Source: DATCJA01 sp050742335
GTDB taxonomy: Bacteria; Acidobacteriota; Vicinamibacteria; Vicinamibacterales; UBA2999
Assembly (NCBI GenBank): GCA_050742335.1
Contig: JBOGIR010000586.1
Coordinates: 1-13,729, forward strand
Reading direction: 5' to 3'
Length of the DNA stretch: 13,729 bases
Position 1 is the stretch's first letter. Each line of letters begins with the position of its first letter. The position numbers and the translations under genes are program-made. Below, in pieces: positions 5,828-13,421 of this stretch. The notes beneath the pieces were generated by a model, which saw nothing but the letters and a program-made list of their open reading frames with translations, made no database searches and was not told the origin of the DNA.

Positions 5828-7198
5828 CTACCGGTCTTCCTGCTCGATCCCGAACTCCTGCAGTTTGTCGTAGAGCAGCCGCCGGTTGATTTTCAGAATC
5901 TCCGCCGCCCGCGATCGGTTGCCCTTCGCCTGGTCCAGGGCCCTTGTCACGAGGCTGCGTTCCAGCTTTCTCACCAGGCCGTGAAATCCTTCGTCGAGCG
6001 TCAGCTCCCCGAACGGATCGGCGCCGCCCGCCGGCTGCTGGGAGACGAGCAGCTCGGCGCCGATCGGGGCGCCGCGCGAGAGGATGACTGCTCGCTCCAG
6101 CACATGTTCGAGTTCGCGCACATTGCCGGGCCAGCTCCGACTCTTCAGCGTATCTATAGCGTCTGCAGTCAAGGTAGAGGGCGGCAATTTCCGTCTCGAC
6201 ACGAGCTTTCGAAGGATGTGCGCACAGAGGCCAGGAATGTCGTCGCGACGATCGCTGAGCGGCGGCGCCTCGATCGTGACGACGTTCAACCGATAGAAGA
6301 GATCCTCTCGGAACGTTCCTTTCTGTATGGACTGTTTCAAATCGGTATTCGTCGCGGCCACGATCCGGATGTCGAGGGTCACAGACCGTTCCGAACCGAG
6401 GGGCTCAATCGTGCGTTCCTGCAGCACGCGCAGGAGCTTCACCTGCATCGGCAGCGACAACTCACCGATTTCGTCGAGAAATATGGTGCCGCCGTCCGCG
6501 GTTTCGAACTTCCCCCTTCTCCGTGCGGCCGCACCCGTGAAGGCGCCCTTCTCGTACCCGAAGAGCTCCGCCTCGAGCAACGTGTCGGGGATGGCGGCAC
6601 AATGGACCGTGATGAGCCGTGCGAACTTGCGGGTGCTGTGCGCGTGAATGGCGCGGGCGATTAACTCTTTGCCCGTTCCAGACTCGCCGAGGATCAGAAC
6701 GGTGGAATCCGTGGCGGCGACCTGGCCGATGAGCTTGTACACGCGCCGCATCGCGGAACTGTCTCCAACGAGCTCGAAATCAGTGGGCGCGCCGCCTTCG
6801 TCCGGGTATGTCTCGATCGTCATTGCCTGAAGGCGATTGGTGATCGACCGCTTGAGCTGAATGAGCAGTTCATCGAAGCGGATGGGCTTCGTGAGATAGT
6901 CGTAGGCGCCGAGCTTCATCGCTTCGATCGCGACGTCAGAGGTTCCAAACGCGGTCATCACCAAAATCGCAGGCGGTCGCGAATGGTCTCGCAGATCGCG
7001 TAGGACGCCAAGTCCATCCTTGCCGGGCATGCGGATGTCCAGAAGGGTGGCGTCGAATTCCGAGTGCCGCAACAGTTGCAGCGCCTGGAGCCCATCCGAC
7101 GCCGACTCCACGTCGTAGCCCTCATCGTTAAGGAGGGCCTGCAGGGACTCCCGCGCGCGCGCGTCGTCCTCGACGATGAGTACGCGCGCTCTTTTCAC
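5828..7198 (-). CDS. NtrC-family sigma-54-dependent response regulator
   Basis: The protein has 456 residues in three complete domains. The receiver (1-120) has the acidic pair D11/D12, phosphoacceptor D54 (LLDIRMPG), T82 and K104 (YLTKP). The AAA+ domain (~145-375) has Walker A GESGTGKE (~170-177), the sigma-54-contacting loop ELFGYEKGAFTGA (~217), and Walker B GGTIFLDEIGE (~236-246). The Fis-type helix-turn-helix is near 425-448 (NRSRAAEILKINRRLLYDKL). The start is GTG at 7198, overlapping the kinase stop by 4 bases (GTGA), with GGAG just upstream, so translation is probably coupled. It should activate sigma-54 promoters when phosphorylated by the neighbouring kinase. Its targets are unknown. 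Confidence 0.95.
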   Translation of the reverse strand: MKRARVLIVEDDARARESLQALLNDEGYDVESASDGLQALQLLRHSEFDATLLDIRMPGKDGLGVLRDLRDHSRPPAILVMTAFGTSDVAIEAMKLGAYDYLTKPIRFDELLIQLKRSITNRLQAMTIETYPDEGGAPTDFELVGDSSAMRRVYKLIGQVAATDSTVLILGESGTGKELIARAIHAHSTRKFARLITVHCAAIPDTLLEAELFGYEKGAFTGAAARRRGKFETADGGTIFLDEIGELSLPMQVKLLRVLQERTIEPLGSERSVTLDIRIVAATNTDLKQSIQKGTFREDLFYRLNVVTIEAPPLSDRRDDIPGLCAHILRKLVSRRKLPPSTLTADAIDTLKSRSWPGNVRELEHVLERAVILSRGAPIGAELLVSQQPAGGADPFGELTLDEGFHGLVRKLERSLVTRALDQAKGNRSRAAEILKINRRLLYDKLQEFGIEQEDR

Positions 7199-8673
7199 AC
7201 GGGCTCCAGCCGGGATGGCAAGCGGAGGACGAACGTCGTCCCGCCGCCGTTCGATTCAAACTCGAGGGTTCCACCGTGGTGAGAGGCCATTTCGCGCGAG
7301 AGCGCAAGACCCAGGCCGGTGCCGTTTTCCTTCGTCGTGAAGAACGGGTTGAAAATCTGCGCGCGCACGTCGGCCGGGATTCCGTCCCCTGAATCGGCCA
7401 CTTCGATTCGCAGGCCGTCTCGGTCCGCGAAGGTCGCGACCTTGATAGTGCCGCCTTCCGGCGAGGCATCGATCCCATTCAGCAGCAGATTGATCAGGAT
7501 CTGCTCGATTGCAAGCGCGTCCAGGTCAGCGGAGAGCAGGTCGGTGGCAGGGGTATGAACAGCGATGCTGACACGCTTTCGTTGTGCCCGCTCGTCGACG
7601 ATCCTCAGCGCGCGCTCCAGCAAGGGTCGCACGTCCTGAACCCGGCGATTGTCAAAGTCGGGGCGGCCAAAGGCCAACAGCCGAGCGAGGATCTGGTCCA
7701 ACCGATGGACTTCGTCGATCGCCTGACGGACCTCGTCGCCCGCGGCTGCGCCTTTATGGACGCGCCGGTCCAACACTTCAAGAGTCAACATCAACGAGTT
7801 CAGCGGATTGCGGATTTCGTGCGCAACGCCGGACACAACTTTTCCGAGCGCGGCCAGCCGATCCTGACGGCGCAGGGTCACCTCCAGCGCGCCTCGTCGC
7901 TCGGCCATCCGATTGATCGCGTACGCGACGCTGCCCAGGTCGCCACCGATGGGCGGCAGGCGGTACTCGAAGTCATCCTCCAGCCGGGAAAGGCCGGTGT
8001 GGAGCGCGTCGACGCCTCGCCGGAGACGCATGCTGATCGACGCGATCATCCCTACGCCCAGCACGGCGAGTAACACCAGACCAACCAGCCACCATCGTCG
8101 GCGCTCGGCCGCAGGATCGTTCGCGCCGGACAATCGCTTCAGCACCCATGCCACCGCGTCGTGGCCGGGAATCGCCATCGCACACCCAACGACGAGATCA
8201 ATCGTGTCGTCCCTGCTGGCTGACGCGATTCCGCCCGCGGTGGTGGCCCGTTCTGCGAGCTCTAGCACGAGCCTCGCTTCGCTCTCGAGTTCGTCTGTAC
8301 TCGCGTTCGGGAGGACAAAACTGTCTCCGTGGTGCCCCGCCATCCGTCGGGAGGCTCCGAGCAGAAATCCGCCTTCGCTACCCTCGTAGGGGCGCAACAC
8401 GGTCGCGGAGAGGCCACGGAGTGAGACGTCCTGCGCTTCGAAGAATTGCGAGGTTCGCTCGTGTCCTTCGACGAGACTGGCGCGATCGATGAACTGCGCC
8501 CCCAGCTCGCTGACCGCAGTGACACACTGTTGAGTCGCCTCGTCCATGAGGGTCTGCCGCGTGCTTTGCCATGCGTCCTGGACGAGCGTCACGGCGAGCG
8601 CGGCGATCGAGATCGACGCCAGGCCGATGAGCAAGCCGTGCGTTTGAAGACGGTCCAGCGAATGCCACGCCAC
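7195..8673 (-). CDS. Membrane-bound sensor histidine kinase, partner of the NtrC-type regulator
   Basis: The protein has 492 residues. TM1 is at about 13-31 and TM2 at about 193-214. Between them lies a ~160-residue periplasmic sensor region without a family I recognise. A HAMP-like linker (RLRRGVDALHTGLSRL to INRMAERRG) follows. HisKA has GVAHEIRNPLNSL with H285 as the phosphorylated residue. The HATPase domain has the N box INLLLNGIDA (~394-403), G1 DSGDGIP (~426), the F box FNPFFTTKENG and G2 GTGLGLAL (~450). The protein ends soon after, as is usual for NtrB-like kinases. The start is GTG at 8673, with GAGGG 8 bases upstream inside the end of the preceding gene. It is the middle gene of a three-gene operon, with 3 bp to the gene before it and a 4-bp overlap with the regulator after it. 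Confidence 0.93.
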   Translation of the reverse strand: MAWHSLDRLQTHGLLIGLASISIAALAVTLVQDAWQSTRQTLMDEATQQCVTAVSELGAQFIDRASLVEGHERTSQFFEAQDVSLRGLSATVLRPYEGSEGGFLLGASRRMAGHHGDSFVLPNASTDELESEARLVLELAERATTAGGIASASRDDTIDLVVGCAMAIPGHDAVAWVLKRLSGANDPAAERRRWWLVGLVLLAVLGVGMIASISMRLRRGVDALHTGLSRLEDDFEYRLPPIGGDLGSVAYAINRMAERRGALEVTLRRQDRLAALGKVVSGVAHEIRNPLNSLMLTLEVLDRRVHKGAAAGDEVRQAIDEVHRLDQILARLLAFGRPDFDNRRVQDVRPLLERALRIVDERAQRKRVSIAVHTPATDLLSADLDALAIEQILINLLLNGIDASPEGGTIKVATFADRDGLRIEVADSGDGIPADVRAQIFNPFFTTKENGTGLGLALSREMASHHGGTLEFESNGGGTTFVLRLPSRLEPV

Positions 8674-8676
8674 GTT

Positions 8677-9255
8677 CTATCCCTCTTGCAACCGCGGCGG
8701 ATCGGGCACACCGGCCACGGCTTGGGCCAGTAGCTCCAGCGCGCCGATGATGTTGCGGCACGCCTCGGACAGGAGACGTACACGGGCGTACTCGCGTTCA
8801 TCGTACGCGGCTCGCCCGAGCTGATACAGGCGACGAGCGACCCACACGTACTGGGGGCCACTGCTCTCCTGCGACTGACGCGAAAAGTAATCGGCCTGTT
8901 GGATACGAAAGTACGTCCGTTCGAGATCGCGTGCCATGAGGCGCCGCGTCTCTTCGCTCGCGTCACGCGACAGACGGCCGTTTCGCGACTCGATGATACG
9001 TTCGCTTGCGTCGAGCAGATCCTTGACCGCGAGCTCCAGCCGGCCTGCGACAAAGGACCCCGGGGGAGCCTTGCGTAAGCGCTCCACCAGGGAACCAACC
9101 TGTTCGTGGAGGAATGCGTTCTCGCTCGTCAGATCCGGCCGGGCGGACAGGTTCCGCAGCCGCTGTGCAGCCTCGCGAATCGGTTCGTCCTGAGCGGCGG
9201 TCGGTGACCCCGCCACGAGAGGGACGACCAACACGAGGGAGAATAAAAGCCTCAT
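8677..9255 (-). CDS. Secreted helical protein of unknown function, first gene of the two-component operon
   Basis: The protein has 192 residues. It has a signal peptide, MRLLFSLVLVVPLVAGSPTAAQ, with probable cleavage after AAQ or nearby, so the mature protein is ~170 residues and exported. The rest is charged and predicted helical, with heptad-like stretches: REAAQRLRNLSARPD, NAFLHEQVGSLVERLRKA, LAVKDLLDASERIIESRNG, ARDLERTYFRIQQADYFS, then RRLYQLGRAAYDEREYARVR. The last part resembles a TPR-like helical pair. I recognise no family. It has one Cys and no lipobox. Its stop is 3 bp from the kinase start, so it is co-expressed with the kinase and could be an accessory sensor for the kinase's periplasmic domain (inference). 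The ATG at 9255 has no strong RBS. Confidence 0.8.
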   Translation of the reverse strand: MRLLFSLVLVVPLVAGSPTAAQDEPIREAAQRLRNLSARPDLTSENAFLHEQVGSLVERLRKAPPGSFVAGRLELAVKDLLDASERIIESRNGRLSRDASEETRRLMARDLERTYFRIQQADYFSRQSQESSGPQYVWVARRLYQLGRAAYDEREYARVRLLSEACRNIIGALELLAQAVAGVPDPPRLQEG

Positions 9256-9413
9256 TTTGCGGTCAAGGATTCAAGGCATGCACGCCAGTGCCGGTCCCCG
9301 CCACAGGCAACTGTCGTTCCACGGCCTATTCCGCAACGACGAACCATTCCTCGCCAGCGACGGACGCCACCGCAGATCGCCCCGCTGGCCGGAACGGCGA
9401 TTGTACCTAAGGT

Positions 9414-9429
9414 TCACAATTCGCTGTGA
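9414..9429. promoter_or_regulatory. Perfect inverted repeat TCACA-N6-TGTGA, candidate operator
   Basis: The sequence is TCACAATTCGCTGTGA, a perfect 5-bp dyad with a 6-bp spacer, about 100 bp upstream of the DUF5916 start. It has the spacing of a CRP/FNR-type site but with the half-sites in the reverse order, so it is not a CRP consensus. It could bind a dimeric regulator. It is short enough to arise by chance. Confidence 0.25.
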
Positions 9430-9468
9430 GAAAAGCGAACACCTGGTGAGCACCTCGAGGCGAATCTG

Positions 9469-9503
9469 GTCGGGTGATACCCGACGCACCGTTGGTGTTT
9501 TTC
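9469..9503 (+). terminator. Hairpin pair with T-run just upstream of the second DUF5916 gene (terminator or attenuator-like)
   Basis: GTCGGGT-GAT-ACCCGAC (9469-9485) is a perfect 7-bp stem with a 3-nt loop. It is followed directly by CACC-GTT-GGTG and TTTTTCTT. The structure ends about 24 bp before the GTG at 9527. On the plus strand it looks like an intrinsic terminator or leader attenuator. Confidence 0.35.
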
Positions 9504-9526
9504 TTGCTTGAAGGCCCGGCGCGCCT

Positions 9527-12091
9527 GTGCGGCGGTACGAAAACGTGTGGAAAATCAAGATGTGCGGGATCGCCGTGATGGTGCTGATCATCATGACGGT
9601 CGTGTGGCCGCCGGTTGCACATGCCCAGGCCGTGCAGTCGGGCGACGGCAACGGCGGCACCGGCGAGAAGAGAGATGCGGGCAGGTCTGGGGATCCCGAC
9701 ATCACGGATCCACTGGCGCTGACGGGCAACCCCAGCGCAGCGCCTAACCCCGGCGTGTCGGTCGGCGTGCTTGCTGGCCGGCCGACGATTCAAGTGGTCC
9801 GCACTAGCAGTCCTCCTCGCGTCGACGGGCGCCTGGATGATGCCGTCTGGCGTAATGCGGCTCGCATCACCGAGTTCGTCCAACAGCGCCCGCTCGAGGG
9901 TGCTCCGGCCACCGAGCGCACCGACGTGTACGTCGCGTACGACAGCCAGAACCTTTACTTCGGCATCTATGCGCACTATTCGGATCGCGGACTCATCCGG
10001 GCCAACCGTGTCGATCGCGATCAGACCGGTCGTGACGATACAGTGCGCGTGTATTTCGATCCGTTCCTCGATCAACAGCGGGCGTACATCTTCTCCGTCA
10101 ACGGGTACGGTGTGCAGGGCGACGCGGTGCTGAACAGCGCGTCGTGGACCGGGGGCAGCGGCTCGAGCGGCCAGCTGACCCCTGGTGTCGGGACAGGAGG
10201 CGCACAGCACCCGCGGAGCGCTGTGGTGAACGGCTATGTCGGCCAAAACGGTTCGGTGGCGGGCGACAGTTTCTGGCAGCGGTTGATGCGCCGGATCCAG
10301 CCTCAGAACCATGAGGCCGGCGCGGGCCGCAGTGGCTTGCCCGGCGATAGCTCGTGGGATGCACTCTTTGAATCATCCGGAACGCTGGTCGAGGACGGCT
10401 GGACGGCGGAGATGGCGATTCCGTTCAAGAGCCTCCGCTATCCGGCGCGGCAGCAGGGCGAGGCGCACCGCTGGGGCTTCCAGATCGAGCGCACGATCGA
10501 CAGCAAGGACGAGAACATCGTCTGGGCGCCGATCTCGCGGAACGTTATGGGGTTGCTGCGCCAGATGGGCGTGCTCGAGGGGATGACGAACGTCTCAACG
10601 AGCCGCAATCTGGAATTCCTGCCGACGTTCACCGCGTTCCACTCAGAGGCACTCGATACCCATGCGGGCAATGACCGCGATCACGGCGATCAGAATCTGG
10701 GCGGGCAGGCCGAAGGCGCCATTAACGTCAAGTACGGCGTGACGCCGAATCTCGTGTTCGATTTCACTTACAACCCCGACTTCTCACAGATCGAATCGGA
10801 TACCGCGCAGATCGAGGTCAACCAGCGCTTCCCCGTGTTCTACCCAGAGCTGCGGCCGTTCTTTCTCGAGGGACAGGAGATTTATCAGGTCGAGGCACCC
10901 TATCCGATGGCGCTCGTCCATACGCGCACGCTGGTCGACCCGCGCTACGGGGCGAAGCTGTCGGGCAAGGTCGGCAACACGTCACTCGGCTTCCTGGTGG
11001 CGAATGACGAGGCGCCAGGGAGGATCGACGATCGGCACGCTCCGGCGTACGGGCAGGCGGCGCAGGTCGTTCTCGGCCGTGTCCGGTACGACCTGTACTC
11101 GGAATCGTACGTCGGCGCGATTGTCACGGATCGAGAGTTCCTCGACGGCTACAGCCGCGTGGGCGGTCTCGATGCCATGCTCCGCTTCGGCGCCAACCAC
11201 CGGTTCAACTTCACCGCGGTCAACGCCGATCGACGGGATGAGAAAGGCGTGCGCGCAACCGGCTCGTTGCTCGACTTCGGTCTGCAGCGGGAAGGCCGCC
11301 ACCTCGTCTACCGGGTGCAGCACAACCAGATTCATCCGGAGTTCGGGACCGACCTCGGATTCGTGCGCCGCATCGACCAGAAGCAGACGAACGCCAGCGT
11401 GGGCTATCGGTGGTGGCCCGAACACTGGCTTATCAACTGGGAGCCGCGGCTCCAGTACGAGCGCAACTACGACTACGGCGGGGTGCTGCAGGACGAACGG
11501 ATCTACGGGCGTTTCAACTTCCAGTTCGCGAACAACGTGACGCTCTACAGCAACCTGGGTCGAGAGATGGAGCGGTACCGCGACGTCGACTTCTGGAAGA
11601 CGCGATACGGCATTGGCGGCAACGTGAACACGAGCCGCCGGTTCGGCGTGGGCGCTTCCACGTGGACGGGCGACCAGATCCGATTCATCGACAATCCGTT
11701 CCTCGGCACGGACCGGCAGGTCAACCTGCTCGTGAACGTCCGCCCGTTCTCACGTCTGGAATCGGAGATCAATCTGAGCACGAGCCGGTTCACCGACGTG
11801 CGGACCGATACCCGGGTGTTCGACGTCAAGATTCTCCGAACCCGGACGACGTATCAGTTTACGAACCGGCTGCTCGTCCGGAACATTATCGAATACGACA
11901 CCTTCGAGAAGAGACTAGGTGGAAACGTGCTCTTTACCTACCGAGTGAACTCAGGGACGGTGTTCTTCGTCGGCTACGACGACCACTACCGGCAGGGCCG
12001 CCAGATTGACGATCACCTGTTCCCCACGCTGTCGATGCTGCGCACGAACCGGGCGATCTTCACGAAGCTGCAGTATCTGTTCCGGTTGTGA
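9527..12091 (+). CDS. DUF5916 outer-membrane protein with CBM9-like domain and a low-complexity insertion
   Basis: The protein has 854 residues. The signal peptide is KIKMCGIAVMVLIIMTVVWP then PVAHAQA, with probable cleavage after AHA. I keep GTG 9527 because AAGG (9511-9514) precedes it, although the spacing is long; GTG 9545 and ATG 9560 are alternatives. The CBM9-like domain has RVDGRLDDAVW, FVQQRPLEGAPATERTD and DGWTAEMAIPFKSLRYPA. About 70 residues rich in G, S and Q (~205-275) interrupt it between SASWTGG and DSSWDALF. The DUF5916 domain has KYGVTPNLVFDFTYNPDFSQ, then FPVFYPELRPFFLEGQEIYQ, then many amphipathic strands ending IFTKLQYLFRL, an aromatic-containing barrel end. It is homologous to the genes at 1-2247 and 13422-13729. 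Confidence 0.92.
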   Translation: MRRYENVWKIKMCGIAVMVLIIMTVVWPPVAHAQAVQSGDGNGGTGEKRDAGRSGDPDITDPLALTGNPSAAPNPGVSVGVLAGRPTIQVVRTSSPPRVDGRLDDAVWRNAARITEFVQQRPLEGAPATERTDVYVAYDSQNLYFGIYAHYSDRGLIRANRVDRDQTGRDDTVRVYFDPFLDQQRAYIFSVNGYGVQGDAVLNSASWTGGSGSSGQLTPGVGTGGAQHPRSAVVNGYVGQNGSVAGDSFWQRLMRRIQPQNHEAGAGRSGLPGDSSWDALFESSGTLVEDGWTAEMAIPFKSLRYPARQQGEAHRWGFQIERTIDSKDENIVWAPISRNVMGLLRQMGVLEGMTNVSTSRNLEFLPTFTAFHSEALDTHAGNDRDHGDQNLGGQAEGAINVKYGVTPNLVFDFTYNPDFSQIESDTAQIEVNQRFPVFYPELRPFFLEGQEIYQVEAPYPMALVHTRTLVDPRYGAKLSGKVGNTSLGFLVANDEAPGRIDDRHAPAYGQAAQVVLGRVRYDLYSESYVGAIVTDREFLDGYSRVGGLDAMLRFGANHRFNFTAVNADRRDEKGVRATGSLLDFGLQREGRHLVYRVQHNQIHPEFGTDLGFVRRIDQKQTNASVGYRWWPEHWLINWEPRLQYERNYDYGGVLQDERIYGRFNFQFANNVTLYSNLGREMERYRDVDFWKTRYGIGGNVNTSRRFGVGASTWTGDQIRFIDNPFLGTDRQVNLLVNVRPFSRLESEINLSTSRFTDVRTDTRVFDVKILRTRTTYQFTNRLLVRNIIEYDTFEKRLGGNVLFTYRVNSGTVFFVGYDDHYRQGRQIDDHLFPTLSMLRTNRAIFTKLQYLFRL

Positions 12092-12114
12092 AGTTCAGGA
12101 GCGCGTCAGACTTC

Positions 12115-12126
12115 GGGAGGCTGCAC
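12115..12126 (+). promoter_or_regulatory. Ribosome binding site before the SMP-30-like remnant
   Basis: GGGAGG lies 6 bp before the ATG at 12127, 36 bp after the DUF5916 stop. This suggests the SMP-30-like gene was once translated as part of the same transcript. Confidence 0.5.
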
Positions 12127-12549
12127 ATGAGAAGGAGCGCTGTGATGGGCACGGCTTTGTGGCTTCTGTGCAGCGTGTCGCTGCCAGGCCAGGCGCCGGG
12201 GGCGGCCAACGTTCGCGCGTCGCGGCTGCCGACATGTCCGCGCCGGACATACCCGGTGTAGGGCTCGAAAGTCGAAGTCATCAAACGCGACTTCGAGGTC
12301 CCAATCAACGGACCGACCGGTATTCCGGACGGCAGCGGAGTTCTGGTCGCTGAAATCCTGAGGAGCCGTGTGTGGAAGGTCGACAACGACAACAAGGGTT
12401 CAGTCCTGCTGAACAACTCCAGTGGAGCGCTCTGCCTGGCGTTCGATGCAAAGGGTCGTTTGATCGCGAACCAGACCATGCCAGCCGAACGGAACAAGAT
12501 CGCCGTGATCTGGCGCCGCTGCTCGCTGCGTTTCTATTCATCTCAATGA
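12127..12549 (+). pseudogene. SMP-30/gluconolactonase/LRE-like protein, N-terminal remnant with internal stop
   Basis: The ATG at 12127 opens a signal-peptide-like start (MRRSAVMGTALWLLCSVSLP). A TAG at 12259-12261 interrupts this frame, which then continues GSKVEVIKRDFEVPINGP, TGIPDGSGVLVAEILRSRVW and ALCLAFDAKGRLIANQTMP before KIAVI. The GP.G.PDG....E....R and LAFD..GRL patterns are typical of SMP-30/gluconolactonase six-bladed propellers. Between ~12213 and 12258 another frame reads VAAADMSAPDIPGV, which fits the family better than the stop-bearing frame. Two compensating indels are therefore more likely than a plain nonsense mutation. After KIAVI the similarity ends and the sequence becomes the signal peptide of the next gene, in another frame. 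Around 120 residues remain of ~300. Confidence 0.65.
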
Positions 12550-13163
12550 CTCTACTGCCACCGAGCCTTGGCTACGCTGCCGAAACAACCGCCGTCGCCG
12601 AGACCGAACCACTGGCCATCACGGTACGAGTACGCGACACGGCTCGAGTTCCGGAGGATGTCTTGGCAGAGGCGCAGGGAGACGTCACGCAAATTTACCG
12701 TCAGGCCGGGGTGGATGTCACGTGGGCGACTCCAGAATCACTGTGCGCTGAATCACACGCGGTGCGGCGAGCGACGCTGACGGTCGCAATCCTATCCTCG
12801 GAACAGGCGGCCCGGATCCGTAAAGGCGTCATGAGTGACCGCGCGGGCTTCACGGCGCGTGGCGACGCCGCCGAAGGCGGGCGGGTGGCCTATGTGCTCT
12901 ACGATCGAATTGACATGCTCGCAGAACCAAACGAATGGAATCAGGCGCGGATGTTAGCGGTTGTCATGGCGCATGAGATTGGACATTTGTTGCTCCCATA
13001 CGATGCTCATTCCCCGCACGGCCTGATGCGCGCGGATTGGAGCATCGCGGATCTCCAGCTGGCTCAGCGCACTCTGTCACTCTTCACCGCGACGCAAAGC
13101 AACCTACTCCGCAGCCGCGTTTTGGCTTTGCGGGGTGAACCGAAGCACAAGTCCTTTTGCTGA
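12372..13163 (+). CDS. Exported protein with HEIGH zinc-metallopeptidase-like motif; 5' end altered by fusion
   Basis: The frame is 263 codons from GTG 12372, which has GAGGAG 7 bp upstream. However, residues 1 to ~48 overlap the SMP-30 remnant in another frame and look non-native. LAPLLAAFLFISMTLLPPSL then GYAAE (~48-72) is a good signal peptide whose own start has been lost; ATG 12546 falls inside it. The mature part has a strand-rich region (LAITVRVRDTARVPEDVLAE, IYRQAGVDVTWATPE) and then AHEIGHLLLPYDAHSPHGLM with H201/E202/H205. A later His and a Met-turn-like GLMRADW make it metzincin-like, but the third ligand is 8 residues after the second His rather than the usual 6. It ends QSNLLRSRVLALRGEPKHKS. 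Substrate is unknown. It may be intact apart from its start. Confidence 0.65.
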   Translation: MEGRQRQQGFSPAEQLQWSALPGVRCKGSFDREPDHASRTEQDRRDLAPLLAAFLFISMTLLPPSLGYAAETTAVAETEPLAITVRVRDTARVPEDVLAEAQGDVTQIYRQAGVDVTWATPESLCAESHAVRRATLTVAILSSEQAARIRKGVMSDRAGFTARGDAAEGGRVAYVLYDRIDMLAEPNEWNQARMLAVVMAHEIGHLLLPYDAHSPHGLMRADWSIADLQLAQRTLSLFTATQSNLLRSRVLALRGEPKHKSFC

Positions 13164-13421
13164 GACGGCGAACACGATTGCGCGAATCAAGCTGGCCCCT
13201 GAGAGAACCTCGGCTTGAATCGCTCGTACTTACATTTCTTGCGGCGCTCAACAAGCTGAGCCGGATATGCCTGCCACCACTCTCAATCGAGTCGCTCAAT
13301 GACGACTTCGACCATCACGACCTTATCCCGCTCGACACACCGTGATCGTTACCCGTGCTCGGGCCGCCGGCGCGCGCACGCACACGGTGATGCCGCCGAG
13401 CTGTGCGACGAGGCTTGCCGC
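13164..13421. other. Stretch without a supported gene
   Basis: Small frames exist on both strands here, but none shows a recognisable motif, a good RBS, or the expected composition. A minus-strand frame near 13450-13340 (VTRHAASLVAQLGGITVCV) looks somewhat protein-like but matches nothing I can name. This may be another decayed fragment. Confidence 0.4.

Larger units (their letters stand above)
9256..9526. other. Divergent intergenic region between the signalling operon and the second DUF5916 gene
   Basis: This 271-bp stretch lies between divergent starts (9255 minus, 9527 plus), so it should hold promoters for both. I see no convincing coding sequence in it. It contains a TCACA-N6-TGTGA palindrome (9414-9429) and a 7-bp perfect hairpin followed by a small stem and a T-run (9469-9503). 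No -35/-10 pair can be called confidently. Confidence 0.6.

Noticed and set aside
9278..9294. Minus-strand GGCAC...TGCA resembling a sigma-54 -24/-12 promoter upstream of the signalling operon
   Set aside because: The spacing between the GG and GC elements is 9 bases rather than the required 10, so it should not work as a sigma-54 promoter.
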